Shown: positions 43,014-55,000 of the stretch, in pieces
How the letters are laid out: every line of letters begins with the position of its first letter
Numbering within the stretch: position 1 is the stretch's first letter
From: Nicotiana tabacum
Lineage: Eukaryota > Streptophyta > Magnoliopsida > Solanales > Solanaceae
Assembly (NCBI RefSeq): GCF_000715075.1
Contig: NC_134102.1
Span: forward strand, 96,489,766-96,553,765
Direction: 5' to 3'
Length of the DNA stretch: 64,000 nt
Translations under genes and position numbers: made by a program
Notes under the pieces: model-generated
What the model saw: the letters and a program-made list of their open reading frames with translations, nothing else
What the model was told of the DNA's origin: nothing
Databases searched by the model: none

Positions 43014-44461
43014 TAACGAATTTTGGAGCTCTTCTCCACTCTCTCAAGACCACCAACTCCCCTCTTCTTCAAGGTAAGCAATCTCCCGTTATCTTGGTAT
43101 GAAATTCCATCATTTCTACACTAGTATTGATAAAATCTACACATAAAATACTTAAAACTTCAAGAAATTTCTTCAAGAACTCAAAGGAAGGTTTTGCAAG
43201 ATTTCTTCCAAAAGGTAATCCTACACCCTTAGACTTACATGTATGCATATATTATGGGAATATGAGTATCAATTAAGTATTAGAACTTATGGTATGGTGA
43301 TTAGAAGCCATATGTTCCCAATTTAAATACATAACCAATATAGAGATTGAAAGGTGATTATTTGATGAAATTTTGTTGGTTGGGTGTGGATGGATCATCA
43401 TGTATGTGATGTTGGAAGTTATGAATTGTTTAAGAATGAAGGTGGTATAAATTGTTGGTAAATGGTAGTAGTTGGATGAACTAGTTCTATGGTTAAGATA
43501 TGTAGAGATGCATGCCTACTAGGTGTTTGATAAAATGCCTAAATGACCTAAAACCTGAAAATTTTACTTATATTGGTCCAATCGAATTATGTTGATGTAG
43601 ATCGAAGTTGTAAGAGTAGTTGGAGGTTTTAATATCACTAAAGAGCTGAATAAAGAAAGCTCGGTTTGTAGCGATTTTGCCGAAGTATTTTCAAGGAAAT
43701 ATTCATCTAGATTCGAGCCATTCAGAGTTCGTTAATCGCGGAAAAAGGCTTACCAGTGGATTGAGTTGCTTGAGGTAAGTATCTTGTCTAACCTTGAGTG
43801 AGGGAAATACCCCTTAGGCATTGAGTCTTATGTGAAAATTGTGTAATTGAAGACCATATACGCGAGGTGATGAGTACGTACTTGGTTTATATGTGCAAAT
43901 TACATTGTTTAAAATCCTTAAACGCCCTTATGTATTAAATTGGAAATTATTGGCACTTATTAAATCCTCTATTTATCATGCCTAAATTCTTGTTTGTTGG
44001 ATTTATTTTTATATGATGATTTGGTGTGATTGCCACCTTGATTATATGTGAAATATTATTTTGTTGAGTTGTTCACTCCCGGTTATTTTGTTAAGATGCT
44101 GTGCACATTATGGCCGATCCATGGGCTCCTTATTGTGGAAAATAATGTATTGTATATTTCTGTAGCAAGCTGTAATATTTGAACACTTGATGTGCAATCT
44201 GTGATATGTTGTAATATTTGAGCACTTGAGGTGCAATTTATGAGATGTTGTGTTATTGGCATGTGATATTGTTGGGAGTTTTGTTCGGGTTTTTGAACGA
44301 GGTTTCTGCCGTGCTATTGTTACTATTGATTTATGCATATGCGGCATGACAAGGTAGGCTATATATATGTGGGTTTGTGCTTGTGGCGAGACAACGTGGG
44401 AATATTATTACGCGCGTTCGGCGAGACAAGGTAGGCAATTTACTTTATTATTGCGCACAAC
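43014..44461 (+). repeat. LTR fragment of family G, inverted relative to the rest of its LTR
   Basis: Matches the reverse complement of about 58010-59560 in the G 5' LTR. It includes an AAGGTAAGC donor-like site (43071-43079), a GAGGTAAGT site (43772-43780) and GCGAGACAAGGTAGGC near 44421-44436. It ends at about 44461, where minus-strand pol coding begins. It lies on the plus strand, whereas both flanking G pieces are minus. Confidence 0.8.
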
Positions 44462-45235
44462 TGTCCATTATGAATTGTGAGAGTCAAAATTGAGAGCTTA
44501 CCCGATGACCTACTGGCCTGAATAGAGATGTGCTGAGGTATTCCACCTTGAGCCATATCTTCAGTTTGAAATAGGTGTTGGTATTTATACTTCATTTCTT
44601 CCTCCGTTTCCCACGTCATCTCTTCCACATTCTTGCTCCTCCATAAAACCTTCACGTAGGCTATTTCCTTATTCCGTAGCTTGCGGATTTATCGGTCTAG
44701 GTTTGCAACCGAAATTTCCTCGTATGACAAGTCCTCTGTAATATGTACATCATCTATGGGCACCACTAGGGTAGGATCTCCAATGCACTTCAGTAACATA
44801 GATACGTGAAAAATCGGATGGACAAAATCCAATTCCGAGGGCAATTTTAATTCAGAAGCTACTTGGCCCACCCTCTGAATGATCCTATATGGCCCAATAC
44901 ACCGTGGGCTAAGTTTGCCTTTCTTGCCAAACATCATCACACCCTTCATAGGTGACACCTTTAAGAATACACAGTCATTAACCCCGAACTCTAAATCTCA
45001 TCGCCGCACGTCAGATGATGACTTCTGATGACTCTGAGCTGTCAACAGTCGCTCCCTGATAAGCTTTACTTTTTCGATGGTATGCTGAACCAGGTCCGGC
45101 CCATGTAACCCAGATTCTCCAACATCAAACCACCATATAGGAGAGCTGCACCTACGCCCATACAAAGCCTCGTACGAATCCATCTGGATACTGGAGTAGT
45201 AACTGTTATTATATGCAAACTCGATAAGACCTGGT
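44462..45235 (-). pseudogene. Integrase C-terminus and chromodomain of element F, inverted
   Basis: Read leftward from 45235: LIEFAYNNSYYSSIQ, ALYGRRCSSP, LLTAQSHQKSS, then SPMKGVMMFGKKGKLSPRC, GPYRIIQRVG, VHPIFHVSMLLKCIGDP, and a chromodomain-like end (VKVLWRSKNVEEMTWETEEE, HLFQTED). It begins two or so codons after the point where the plus-strand integrase stops at 43013. One frame change lies near 44998. Residues fit the same pol gene, turned around. Confidence 0.85.
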
Positions 45236-45799
45236 CTGGCGAAGTGGCCCTCACTTCGCTGTCCGCCAAAATAACTGGGTGATCTAACGTTGGTAATTTG
45301 ATCATAACTCTTAGTAGGAATGTCCAAATGACGAACGACTTGATGTGTTAGAAACTAGACTCAAACGGCTACACTCTAGGTAAACAATTCATGGAAAGTA
45401 TCTTCACTTTATAAGAGTTATACCCGTTCAAAGGTAGGTGTTGTGCAAATTAAGACACCTTTTCAACTTAATATTTTCAACTTTCACCAATTAATGCCGA
45501 AACCTTCTAGACCTATCCAAATGCAAATCCGGACATACGTCCAAGTACAAAATCACCATCCGGTCATAACGGAACCATCAAAATTTCGATCCAAGATGGA
45601 ATACTAAAAAGTCAAATGTGGTCAACTCTTTCAACTTAAGGCTTCCAACATGGAATTTATTCTTCCGAACTAATCCTGAAATACTTGAAAATCAAAACCG
45701 ACGATTCACACATGTCATAATACATCATATGAAGATATTAAAAACTTCAAATAGTTGTAAGGAGCTTAAATGTTCTAAACAAGAAGTCGGGTCATTACA
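45236..45799 (-). repeat. 3' LTR remnant of element G
   Basis: Right edge GGGTCATTACA at 45799, adjoining the polypurine tract. It matches about 59630-60131 joined to 63261-63361, and so lacks the solo LTR insertion present in the other copy. The left edge is the inversion breakpoint next to integrase coding. Confidence 0.8.
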
Positions 45800-45812
45800 T
45801 TCTCCCTCACTT
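45800..45812 (-). other. Polypurine tract, element G
   Basis: Reverse strand AAGTGAGGGAGAA, directly before LTR start TGTAATGACCCG. Confidence 0.85.
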
Positions 45813-46879
45813 AAACATATGTTCGTCCTCGAACGTGCCAAGAACCTTTCCGAGGACATTAAATTAATGAGTGCATTATTACACATATACTCACGGGTGA
45901 TTCTACGTCACCGTAAATTTAACAGGGGTCCAACAACATCATCTCAATGGAGATTATTTCTTTTATTTACACTTATAAGCTTTAAAGCTAATTCCTTACA
46001 CTCCAATAAATTTCAAATTCCTCACATAAACACATGGTATTAGTCTCAACCAGTTGTAGAAAATCGTGCCTACGCACACATCATACGTATGTCCATAACC
46101 ACATCTCTGGTCACAATAGCTGTTTATAATTAATTTCAGCATCCTCAATTAATCTCATAATAACCAAAATCTCATATCTAATTTTTCACAACACTGACGA
46201 CACCAAGCGAGGCATTAAGACCTCATAATTACTTACTCGGACTAATGAGTCATATTTAATGCCACCTGGGCACCACCCTTATAGGCTAAAACTCAATGTT
46301 TACAGTACGAATATGGCTAAATATGTAGAGAAAAATATACAAGAATTATCAAATAAGTCTAACAGGAATAACTCCCTATTTATACTATAGTACAAATTTA
46401 ATTTCACAAAGGGTGAATTTAAACTCATAAAATTTTCACCACAAGGACCTCATCCTTATATAACTTCCACCGCGACTCGTAACCTAGTTTAAATATTTCA
46501 CATAATATAAAAATGCGAGGATCTCATCCTCAACTCCGAATCACAAGTATTTTGCACATTGTGCCAACTGAAATTATCAATTTCCTTTCTTTCTCCTTTT
46601 CAATAAATTTCGTAAATAATTTTCACAACACATAATGAACCCCTATACCAATAGGGCATATAATACATAAAATTTAAATTAATTATTCCAAAATCACAAC
46701 AAAACCCACTGTATTGAGTAATAGAAAGTTATTTTTAGACTTATAGCCCTCAATAGTGTACAAAAATAAAAATGATAAACACGAGCTAATATCATCAAAC
46801 CTCCCAGCAAGGATAAACATATAAGTGGGTCACAAAATTACGAAGCTCACCCATAAGTGGAGCATAATAGGACGACTCG
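45813..46879 (-). other. 3' non-coding internal region of element G with protease traces
   Basis: Reverse complement parallels 17650-18631 of element D along its length (for example GGCACGTTCGAGGACGAACA next to the polypurine tract). No RT, RNase H or integrase pattern. The last five bases, 46875-46879 (ACTCG), are the target duplicated by the nested B compound. A 141-codon plus-strand frame (45618-46043) crosses the LTR border and is a chance frame. Confidence 0.7.
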
Positions 46880-48793
46880 TGTCACGACCCAAAATCCTAA
46901 CATGTCTTGATGGCGCCTATCTCGATACTAGGCAAGACGACAACATTAATAAACCACAATTTCTTTTAAGTTTAAAAATATAATATTTAAACACAATCCA
47001 AAAGTCTCTAAAATACCGATACAAACACTCCCAAAACATGGTGTCACTGAGTACATGAGCATCTATACATTACAAGTCTGGAAAACGTGGTCTATAATAA
47101 TCTGAGACCAAATACAAAAACAAAAGGATAGGGAAGGAGAAACAAGGTCCGAGAAACATGGAAGCTACCTCTGAATCACCGGAAAATCAATTGTGTGAAA
47201 GAATCAACACCCACTGTAACTGGGATCACCTGGATCTGCACACAAAGTGCAGGGTGTAGAATGAGTACAACCAACTCAGTAAGTAACAATAATAAATAAA
47301 GAACTGAAAGTAGTGACGGGCTTCTCAGCTAAGTCCAAATACAGTACTTTCTAGTATAAAAGAGTAGGCATGCTTTCAAGTTCAACATTTAAGATTTCAC
47401 TGAAATTTCATATCAAGTTTGACCGAAACAAAAAATAATGTTTTTCTGAGAATATCAAAAATAGTGATATATGACAACTGAAATGCAGCAAATAATGAAA
47501 TCAATGCATCCTCTCAGAGTAATAGTCACTCAGTCCTCCCATTCATTCCAATCTCATAGTCACTCCTTTCTCATAGTCGCTCATTCCTCACAGTCACTCA
47601 TCACTCGGCACTCAACATACGCACTCGACACTCACAATCAGTAGGTACATGTGCTCACTGGGGGTGTGTACAGACTCCGGAGGGGCTTCTTCAGCCCAAG
47701 CGCTATATCAAGTCAATCATGGCATATATCAATGAAACATTATGTGGCATGCAGTAGGATCCCATAAATATCCTCACAATAAGGCCCTCGGCCTCACTCA
47801 GTCATTAACCTCTCCAGTCTCTTGGGATCTCTGAAATCATGATAATCAACCCAAAATGATAATATGATGTATTAATAAATAGTAAGAGAAACTGAGATAT
47901 GATATGAAATGAATAAACATGATTGAGTGTGAAATTACATTTTGAACATATAATTCAACCACAAAATTGACCCTAGTGGGTACCAATAATAGCAACATAT
48001 GTCTAAGCATGATTTTTAATACGAGTCTCAACTCAATTTTCTCTAACACAGAGAGAATGTACTGGTTTCAACATATTATTCAACTACACAATTCCTACGG
48101 TGCACGCCCACACGCCCGTTACCTAGCATGTGTGTCACCTCAAAACCAATCACATAACACATAAATCGGGATTTCATACCCTCAAGACAAAGTTTAGAAC
48201 TGTTACTTACCTCAAACCGTGTAATTCTTTATTATGCAATGTCTTTGCCTCGTGAATTGGCCTCCAAACGCCTCGAATCTAGCCACAAATAATTCGATTC
48301 AGTTAATAAAATTTATTGGAATTAATTCCATAAGTAAATACTAATTTCCTATAAAAATCCAAAATTTAGCTCAAAAATTGCCCGTGGGGCCCACGACTCG
48401 GAACCAGACAAAAGTTATAAAATCCGAAAGCCCATTCAACCACAAGTCTAACCATACCAATTTTACCAAAATCCGACCTCAACTCAACCCTCCAATCTTC
48501 AAATTAAACCAAGAGGGTTTTTAAATTTTTCAACTTAATTCACCCATTAAATGATGGATTCAAAGGCATAACCATGGAAATTAACCAAAACTGGATAAGA
48601 ATCACTTACCCCAAACACCCATGCAAGAATCTCTCCAAAAATCGCCTTCTACCAAGCTCCCAATTCAATTTTGTGTTATGAACTCAAAACTCCTATTTTG
48701 GGACTTTTAATTTTGCCCAGATATGCCTTCATCGCGAACGCGGAAGGAGCCTCACGTTCGCGAAGCACAAACTCGACTACCTAAAATTCACCT
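46880..48793 (-). repeat. Left LTR of compound B (truncated)
   Basis: Starts TGTCACGACCC and follows the full LTR at 52066. It contains a donor-like site at 48205-48213 (reverse GAGGTAAGT) and another near 48605-48611. Similarity ends at AATTCACCT (about 48793), inside the GCGAACGC cassette, where protease coding sequence starts. It lacks the CACGTG array seen in 15832-17262. Confidence 0.82.
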
Positions 48794-50438
48794 AAGTACA
48801 CGAACAGGTGAAACTAAGGACTCATGGGGCATATTCAGATAATGAGTAAAGTAGGATAATATATATGAATAAGTAGAACCAAGGTCAAATAATATAAAAG
48901 CTTACCTGTGGCATACTGAGATAATACCTGTGATCACTACATCTGAGGCAACGATATCTGTCCTGGCAGGAAAAGCATAGAATCGGGCCTGACCGCCACA
49001 TGATGGACATCCCCCTGTCGAGCGACCCCTAGCTAACTGACCTTCACCCTAGCTGGCTGGGCGGGTGGTGAAGTAACTGGTGTTGAAGTCGTAGTCTAAC
49101 TTCTCTCCTACACTGGACCTCCCGAACGATGAGGACATTGTTTCCACATATACCCAAATCCTCTACACTCAAAGCAGCTCCCCAGTACTGGTGGTGCTGT
49201 GGACTGAATCGGGCACCGAGAACCAGAATAACTCCTAGAAGCACCCAGTGTAAATGAACCCTGAATTGAAGGGGCACAAGATGAACTATGGCTTGGAAAG
49301 GCACCGAGAGAGATGGATGACCCTGATAAGAACTATATGAAACATGGCTGGATGATACACCACGGTTAACTGGATGAGCCTTCTGAGCATGTCAGAAAGG
49401 ATGACCTCTACCTTGGTGGAACTGACCCCCAGAAGGAATACCGCTAAATCCACCCTGACCCTGAGGCCTCTTGGCCTCCCTTTCTACCCGCTCCTAGCTG
49501 CGAACCATCTCAATCTGACAATCAATGTCAACAACCTCATCAAAAGTAGCACCAGATACTCTATCTTGAGTCATAAGTAACCGCAGCTGATATGTGAGGC
49601 CATCAATTAATCTCCTAATCCTTTCCCTATCAGTGGCAACCAACGAAACTGCATGACGAGCCAACTCAGAAAATCACATCTCGTACTGCGTCACAGACAT
49701 GTCATCCTTATATAACTGTTCAAACTGTCTGCAGAGCTCCTCTATGCGAGACTGTAGCACAAACTTCTCTAAAAAGAAAATAGAGAATTCCTGCCACGTA
49801 AGTGGTACTGCACTGATAGGCCTGCGCCTCTCATAGGCCTCCTACCATCTGAAGGCAGCCCCAAAAAAATGAAAAGTAGTGAACGAGACCCCACTGGTCT
49901 CCAAAATACCCGCTGTCTGAAGCATCCGCTGGAACTTATACAAAAAACGTTGAGCATCCTCTGACTCAGCACCGCTAAATGATGAAGGTCGAAGCCTCCC
50001 AAATCTCTCAAGTTTCATCTACTCATCATCTGCCATAACGGGGACTACCGGGGCCTGAGCAGTTGCAACTGGATGGACTGATATTGCCCCCTGTATCTAA
50101 AGTCCCTGCACTACCTGATCTGGAGAAGTAGCAGGTGCGGCCTGAGCCGAAACCACTTGAGCAAGACCTGTGCAAACTGTCAATATCTGGGTTGGAGCCT
50201 CCTAAAGGCCTGGAAGTACAATAGGTGAAGCTGGTGGCTGAGATGGTCCTGTCGGCTCAACTGAAACCAGAATTTGCTTCTGAGCTGAAGCAACTGGTGG
50301 TACTACGGGTGCTGCTCCAACTACTGCATGAGCTATACCTCGACCTCTACCTCGGCCCCGGGCTATACCATGGCCTAGGCCTCTAGCTGGTCGCACTGGT
50401 GGCTGACCGTCCGTTTCGGTAGTAAGTGTCCTCACCAT
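48794..50438 (-). pseudogene. gag and start of protease, compound B left unit
   Basis: Start ATG at 50438 (MVRTLTTETDGQPPVRPARG), Arg/Gly run (GIARGRGRGRGIAH), then a core with stops: FGRLRPPSFSG-type, RRLINGLTYQLRLL-type and WWEAYERRR-type segments. The zinc knuckle near 49135-49180 reads CFECRGFGYMWKQC; the His ligand is Tyr. The protease site reads FDLGSTYSY (about 48855-48885) and the domain then runs into LTR at 48793. At least five in-frame stops. Confidence 0.8.
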
Positions 50439-50621
50439 TTCTGAGAGAATAGAATAACAAAAATTTAGTTTTCGGAATCAACAAATCGCACGACAAAATA
50501 CAAGAAAGAGAAATTTTCCTAAGGGTTAGGCAGCCTCTCGAAGATAAGTACATACGTCTCCGTACCGATGCACAAGACTATACTAAACCTGTTTATGACT
50601 CGTAAGACCTATGTAGCCTAG

Positions 50622-50782
50622 GCTTTGATACCAACTTGTCACGACCCAAAATTCTAACTTGTCCTGATGGTGCCTATATTGATACTAGGCAAGCCGAAAA
50701 CCTCAATAAACCACAATTTCTTTTAAGTTTGACAATATAATATTTAAACACAATCCACAAGTCTCGCAAATACCGATACTGA
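50622..50782 (-). repeat. Short LTR fragment (146 bp) with mutated PBS, compound B
   Basis: 50622-50633 is a PBS with one change (reverse TGGTATCAAAGC). The LTR edge TGTCACGACCC starts at 50637 and matches the first 146 bases of the 52066 LTR, then stops at ATACCGATAC. gag sequence of the neighbouring unit (GATGAGAACTATATGAACCA) follows at once. The remaining 2.8 kb of this LTR and the whole pol region are deleted. Confidence 0.83.
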
Positions 50783-51867
50783 TGAGAACTATATGAACCA
50801 TGGCTGGATGATGCACCACGGTTAACTGGATGAGCAATCTAAGCATGTCAGAAAGGACGACCTCTACCATGGTGTCTGAAGAAATACCGCTAAATCCACC
50901 CTGACCCTGAGGCCTCTTGGCCTCCCTTTCTACCCGCTCCTAGCCGCAAAACATCTCAATCTGACAATCAATGTTAACAATCTCATCAAAAGTAGCACCA
51001 TATACTTTCTCTCGAGTCATAAGTAACCGCAACTGATATGTGAGCCCATCAATTAATCTCCTAATCCTTTCCCTGTCAGTGGTAACCAACCAAACTGCAT
51101 GACGAGCCGACTCAGAAAATCTCATCTCGTACTGCGTCACAGACTTGCCATCCTTATGTAAATGTTCAAACTGTCTGCACAGCTCCTCTCTGCGAAACTG
51201 TAGCACAAACTTCTCCATAAAGAAAATAGAGAATTCCTGCCAAGTAAGTGGTACTACACTAATAGGCCTGCGCCTCTTATAGGCCTCCCACCATCTGAAG
51301 GCAGCCCCAAAAAAATGAAAAGAAGTGAACGAGACCCCACTGGTCTCTAAAATACCCGCTGTCTGAAGCATCCACTGGAACTTATCCAGAAAACCCTGAG
51401 CATCCTCTGACTCAGCACTGCTAAATGATGGAGGTCGAAGCCTCCTAAATCTCTCAAGTTTCCTCTACTCATCATCTGCCATAACGGGGACTACCGGGGC
51501 CTGAACAGTTGCAACTGGATGGACTGATATTTCCCCCGGTATCTGAAATCGCTGCACTACCTTATCTGGAGAAGTGGCAGGTGCGGCCTGAGCCGAAACC
51601 ACTTGAACAAGACCTGTGCAAACTGTCAATATCTCGGTCAGAGACTCCTGAAGGCCTGGAAGCACAATAAGTGAAGCTGGTGGCTGAGATGGTCGTGCCG
51701 GCTCAACTGCAACCAGAATCTGCTCTTGAACTGGAGCAACTAGTGGTACTACAGCTGCTGCTCCAACTACTGCACGAGCTATACCTCGACCTCTACCTCG
51801 GCCCCGGCCTCTACCATGGCCTCGGCCTCTCGCGACCCTCCGATTCGGTAGTAAGGGTCCTCACCAT
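50783..51867 (-). pseudogene. gag, compound B right unit (broken)
   Basis: Expected start ATG at 51867 (MVRTLTTESEG) followed by a frameshift in the Arg/Gly run. The open piece 50940-51371 covers the capsid core: MLQTAGILETSGVSFTSF, WWEAYKRRRPISVV, FFMEKFVLQFRREELCRQF, VTQYEMRFSESARHAV, LTYQLRLLMTREKV. The frame is lost before the zinc knuckle at the junction with the short LTR piece. Closely parallel to the left unit, as expected for duplicates. Confidence 0.82.
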
Positions 51868-52050
51868 TTCTGAGAGAATACAATAACAAATATTTAGTTT
51901 CCGGAATCAACAAATCATATGACAGAATACAAGAAAGTAAAATTTTCCTAAGGGTTAGGCAGCCTCCCGAATATAAGTACCTACGTCTCTGTACCGATCC
52001 GCAAGACTATACTAAACTTGTTCATGACTCGTGAGACCTATGTAACCTAC

Positions 52051-52062
52051 GCTCTGATACCA
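52051..52062 (-). other. Primer-binding site (tRNA-iMet), compound B right unit
   Basis: Reverse strand TGGTATCAGAGC, three bases from the LTR edge at 52066. Confidence 0.88.
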
Positions 52063-52065
52063 ACT

Positions 52066-54995
52066 TGGCACGACCCAAAATGCTAACTTGTCTTGATGGT
52101 GCATATCTAGATACTAGGCAAGCCGAAAACCTCAATAAACCACAATTTCTTTTAAGTTTGAAAATATAATATTTAAACACAATCCACAAGTCTAGCAAAT
52201 ACCGATACAAACACTCCCAAAACCTGGTGTCAATGAGTACATGGGCATCTATATATTACAAGTCTGGAGACCAAATACAATAAACAAAAGGATAGGTAAG
52301 GAGAAACAAGGTATGCGAATCATGGCAGCTACCTCTGAATCTCCGAAAAATCAACTATGTGAAAGAATCAACATCCACTGTATCTGGGATCACCTGGATC
52401 TGCACACAAAGTGCAGGGTGTAGTATGAGTACAACCAAGTCAGTAAGTGACAATAATAAATAAAGAACTGAAAGTATTGACGAGCTTCTCAGCTAAGTCC
52501 AAATATAGTACTTTCTAATATAAAAGAGTAGGCATGCTCTCAAGTTCAACATTTAAGATTTCACTGAAATTACATATCAAGTTTGATCGAAACAGAAAAT
52601 AATGTTTTTCCGAAATTTCCAAAATAGTGATATATGACAGGGAAATGCAGTAAATAATGAAATCAAAGCTTCCTCTCAGAGTAACAGCCACCCAGTCCTC
52701 CCATTCATTCCAGCCGCACAATCACTCTTTCCTCACAGTCACTCTTTCCTCACAGTCACTCCTTCATCACAGTCACTCATTCCTCACAGTCACTCACCAC
52801 TCGGCACTCGTACTCGGCACTCAGTAGATACCTGCGCTCACTGGGGGTGTGTACATACTCCGAAGGGGCTCCTTCATCCCAAGCGATATATCAAGCCAAC
52901 CATGGCATAAATCAATGAAACATGTTGTGGCGTGTACCACGATCCCATAAATATCCTCACAATTAGGCCCTCGGCCTCACTCAGTCATAAACCTCTCCAG
53001 TCTCTCGGGCTCTCAAAAATCATGATAATCAACCCAAAATGATAATATGATGTATTAATAAATAGTAACAGAGACTGAGATATGATATGAAATGAATAAA
53101 CATGACTGAGTGTGAAATTACAATTTGAACATATAATTCAACCACAGAAATGACCCCAGTGGGTACCAATAATAACAACATATGTCTAAACATGATTTTT
53201 AATATGAGTCTCAGCTCAATTTTCTCTAACACATAGAGAATGTACTGGTATGAATAAATTATTCAACTACACAATTCCATGGAATTTGACCAAGTCACAA
53301 TTCCTACACGCCCACTCGCCCGTCACCTAGCATGTTCGTCACCTCAAAGCTAATCACATAACACATAATCATGGGTTTCATACCCTCAGGACCAAATTTA
53401 GAACTGTTACTTACCTCAAATCGTGTAATTCTGTATTCTGCAATGTCTTTGCCTCGTGAATTGGCCTCCAAACGCCTCGAATCTAGCCACAAATAATTCG
53501 ATTCAGTCAATAAATTTTATTGGAATTAATTCCATAAGAAAATACTAATTTCACATAACAATCCTGAATTTTTCTCAAAAATCGCCCGTGGGACCCACTA
53601 TCGGAACCCGACAAAAGTTACAAAATTTGGAAGGCAATTCAACCACGAGTGTAACCATAAAAATTTTACCAAAATCCGACCTCAACTCGACCCTCAAATT
53701 TTCAAATTAAACCACGAGGGTTTTCTAAATTTTTCAACTTAATTCACCCATTAAATGATGGATTCAAAGGAATAATCATGGATATTAACCAAAACTCGAT
53801 AAGAATCACTTACCCCAAACACCCATACAAGAATCTCTCCAAAAATCGCCTTCTACCGAGCTCCCAATTCAATTTTGTGTTATGAACTCAAAACCCCCGT
53901 TTTGGGACTTTTAATTCAGCCCAGATATGCCTTCATCGCAAACGCAGAAGGAGCCTCGCGTTTGCAAAGCACAAACGCGAGTGCCTAGAATTCACCTTAT
54001 GTGATTGCGGACTCCTCTACGCAAACGCGAAGAACAACAAAACTGCCCCAAAATATTTACCCTACGCAATTGCATGATCATTCACGTGATTGAAAAGCGC
54101 AGCACTCTAAGGCCTATGCGATCACACACTTGCCCACGCGATCGCGAAGAATTAAGCGCGTAGCCCCCGACTGCCCTATTTCTTCTACACGAACGCGGCT
54201 TTAGCCACGCCTTCGCAAAGCACACTTTGTCCAGAACCACGGGATTGCGCTTGCCTTCACGCGATCGCACAGAACAATCTCACCTCTGCCTAAACAAGTC
54301 TATGCGATCGCGGACCTTCTCACGTGATCGCGTAGAAGGAAACGAGTAACAGAAAACCAGCATTCTTCAGTTGGAATGCATAGTCCAAAATTTATCTATT
54401 AGTCGTCCAAAACTCACCCAAGGCCCCCGAGACCTCAACCAAATATACCAACAACTCCTAAAACATGATACGAACTTAGTCGAACCCTCAAATCACGAAT
54501 CATACCCAATTCAAGCCTGATGAACTTTGAAATTTAAAATTCCAAAAAACAATGCCAAAACCTATCAAATCAAGTCCGATTGACCTCAAATTTTGCAGAG
54601 GTATTCAAATTTTTATAATCGGAATCAAACCACGATATAAAAAAGTCAACCCCCTGTAAAACTTCCTAAAAATTCGACTTTCGCCATTTCAAGCCTAGTT
54701 CCACTACGGACCTGCAAATAATTTTTCGGACACGCTCCTAAGTCCAAAATCACCATACGGAACTATTTGAATCATCAGAATTCGAATTCGAGGTCGTTTA
54801 CACATAAGTCAATATTCACTCAATTTTTCCAACTTATGTTTTCAATTATGAGACTAAGTGTTTCATTTCACTCCGAAAACCTTCCGGACCTGTACTAAAT
54901 AACACGGTAAGTCATAAAATAACTGTAAAGCATAACTTGAGCAATAAATGGGGAACAAGGTTATAATACTCAAAATGACCGGTCGGGTCGTTACA
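52066..54995 (-). repeat. Right LTR of compound B (full length, 2930 bp)
   Basis: Left edge TGGCACGACCC (one change from TGTCACGACCC), right edge CGGGTCGTTACA, so the LTR starts TGTAACGACCCGACCGGTC. It contains a donor-like site (53409-53417) and a cassette mixing GCAAACGCGAAG and ACGCGATCGCG words (53935-54345). Adjacent to the ACTCG duplication at 54996. Confidence 0.88.
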
Positions 54996-55000
54996 ACTCG

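Larger units (their letters stand above)
46880..54995 (-). mobile_element. Compound element B inside G, with perfect target duplication
   Basis: Three LTR pieces of the B/C family (46880-48793 truncated, 50637-50782 short, 52066-54995 full) alternate with two gag-bearing internal pieces (48794-50438 and 50783-51867). Five bases before the left edge (46875-46879) and after the right edge (54996-55000) are both ACTCG. The whole array is thus bounded by a single insertion event into the internal region of element G, with later or concurrent rearrangement. RT, RNase H and integrase are gone from both internals. Confidence 0.88.

Noticed and set aside
45618..46043. 141-codon plus-strand frame
   Set aside because: Spans the G LTR edge and polypurine tract antisense to the element; no domain and not shared with element D.
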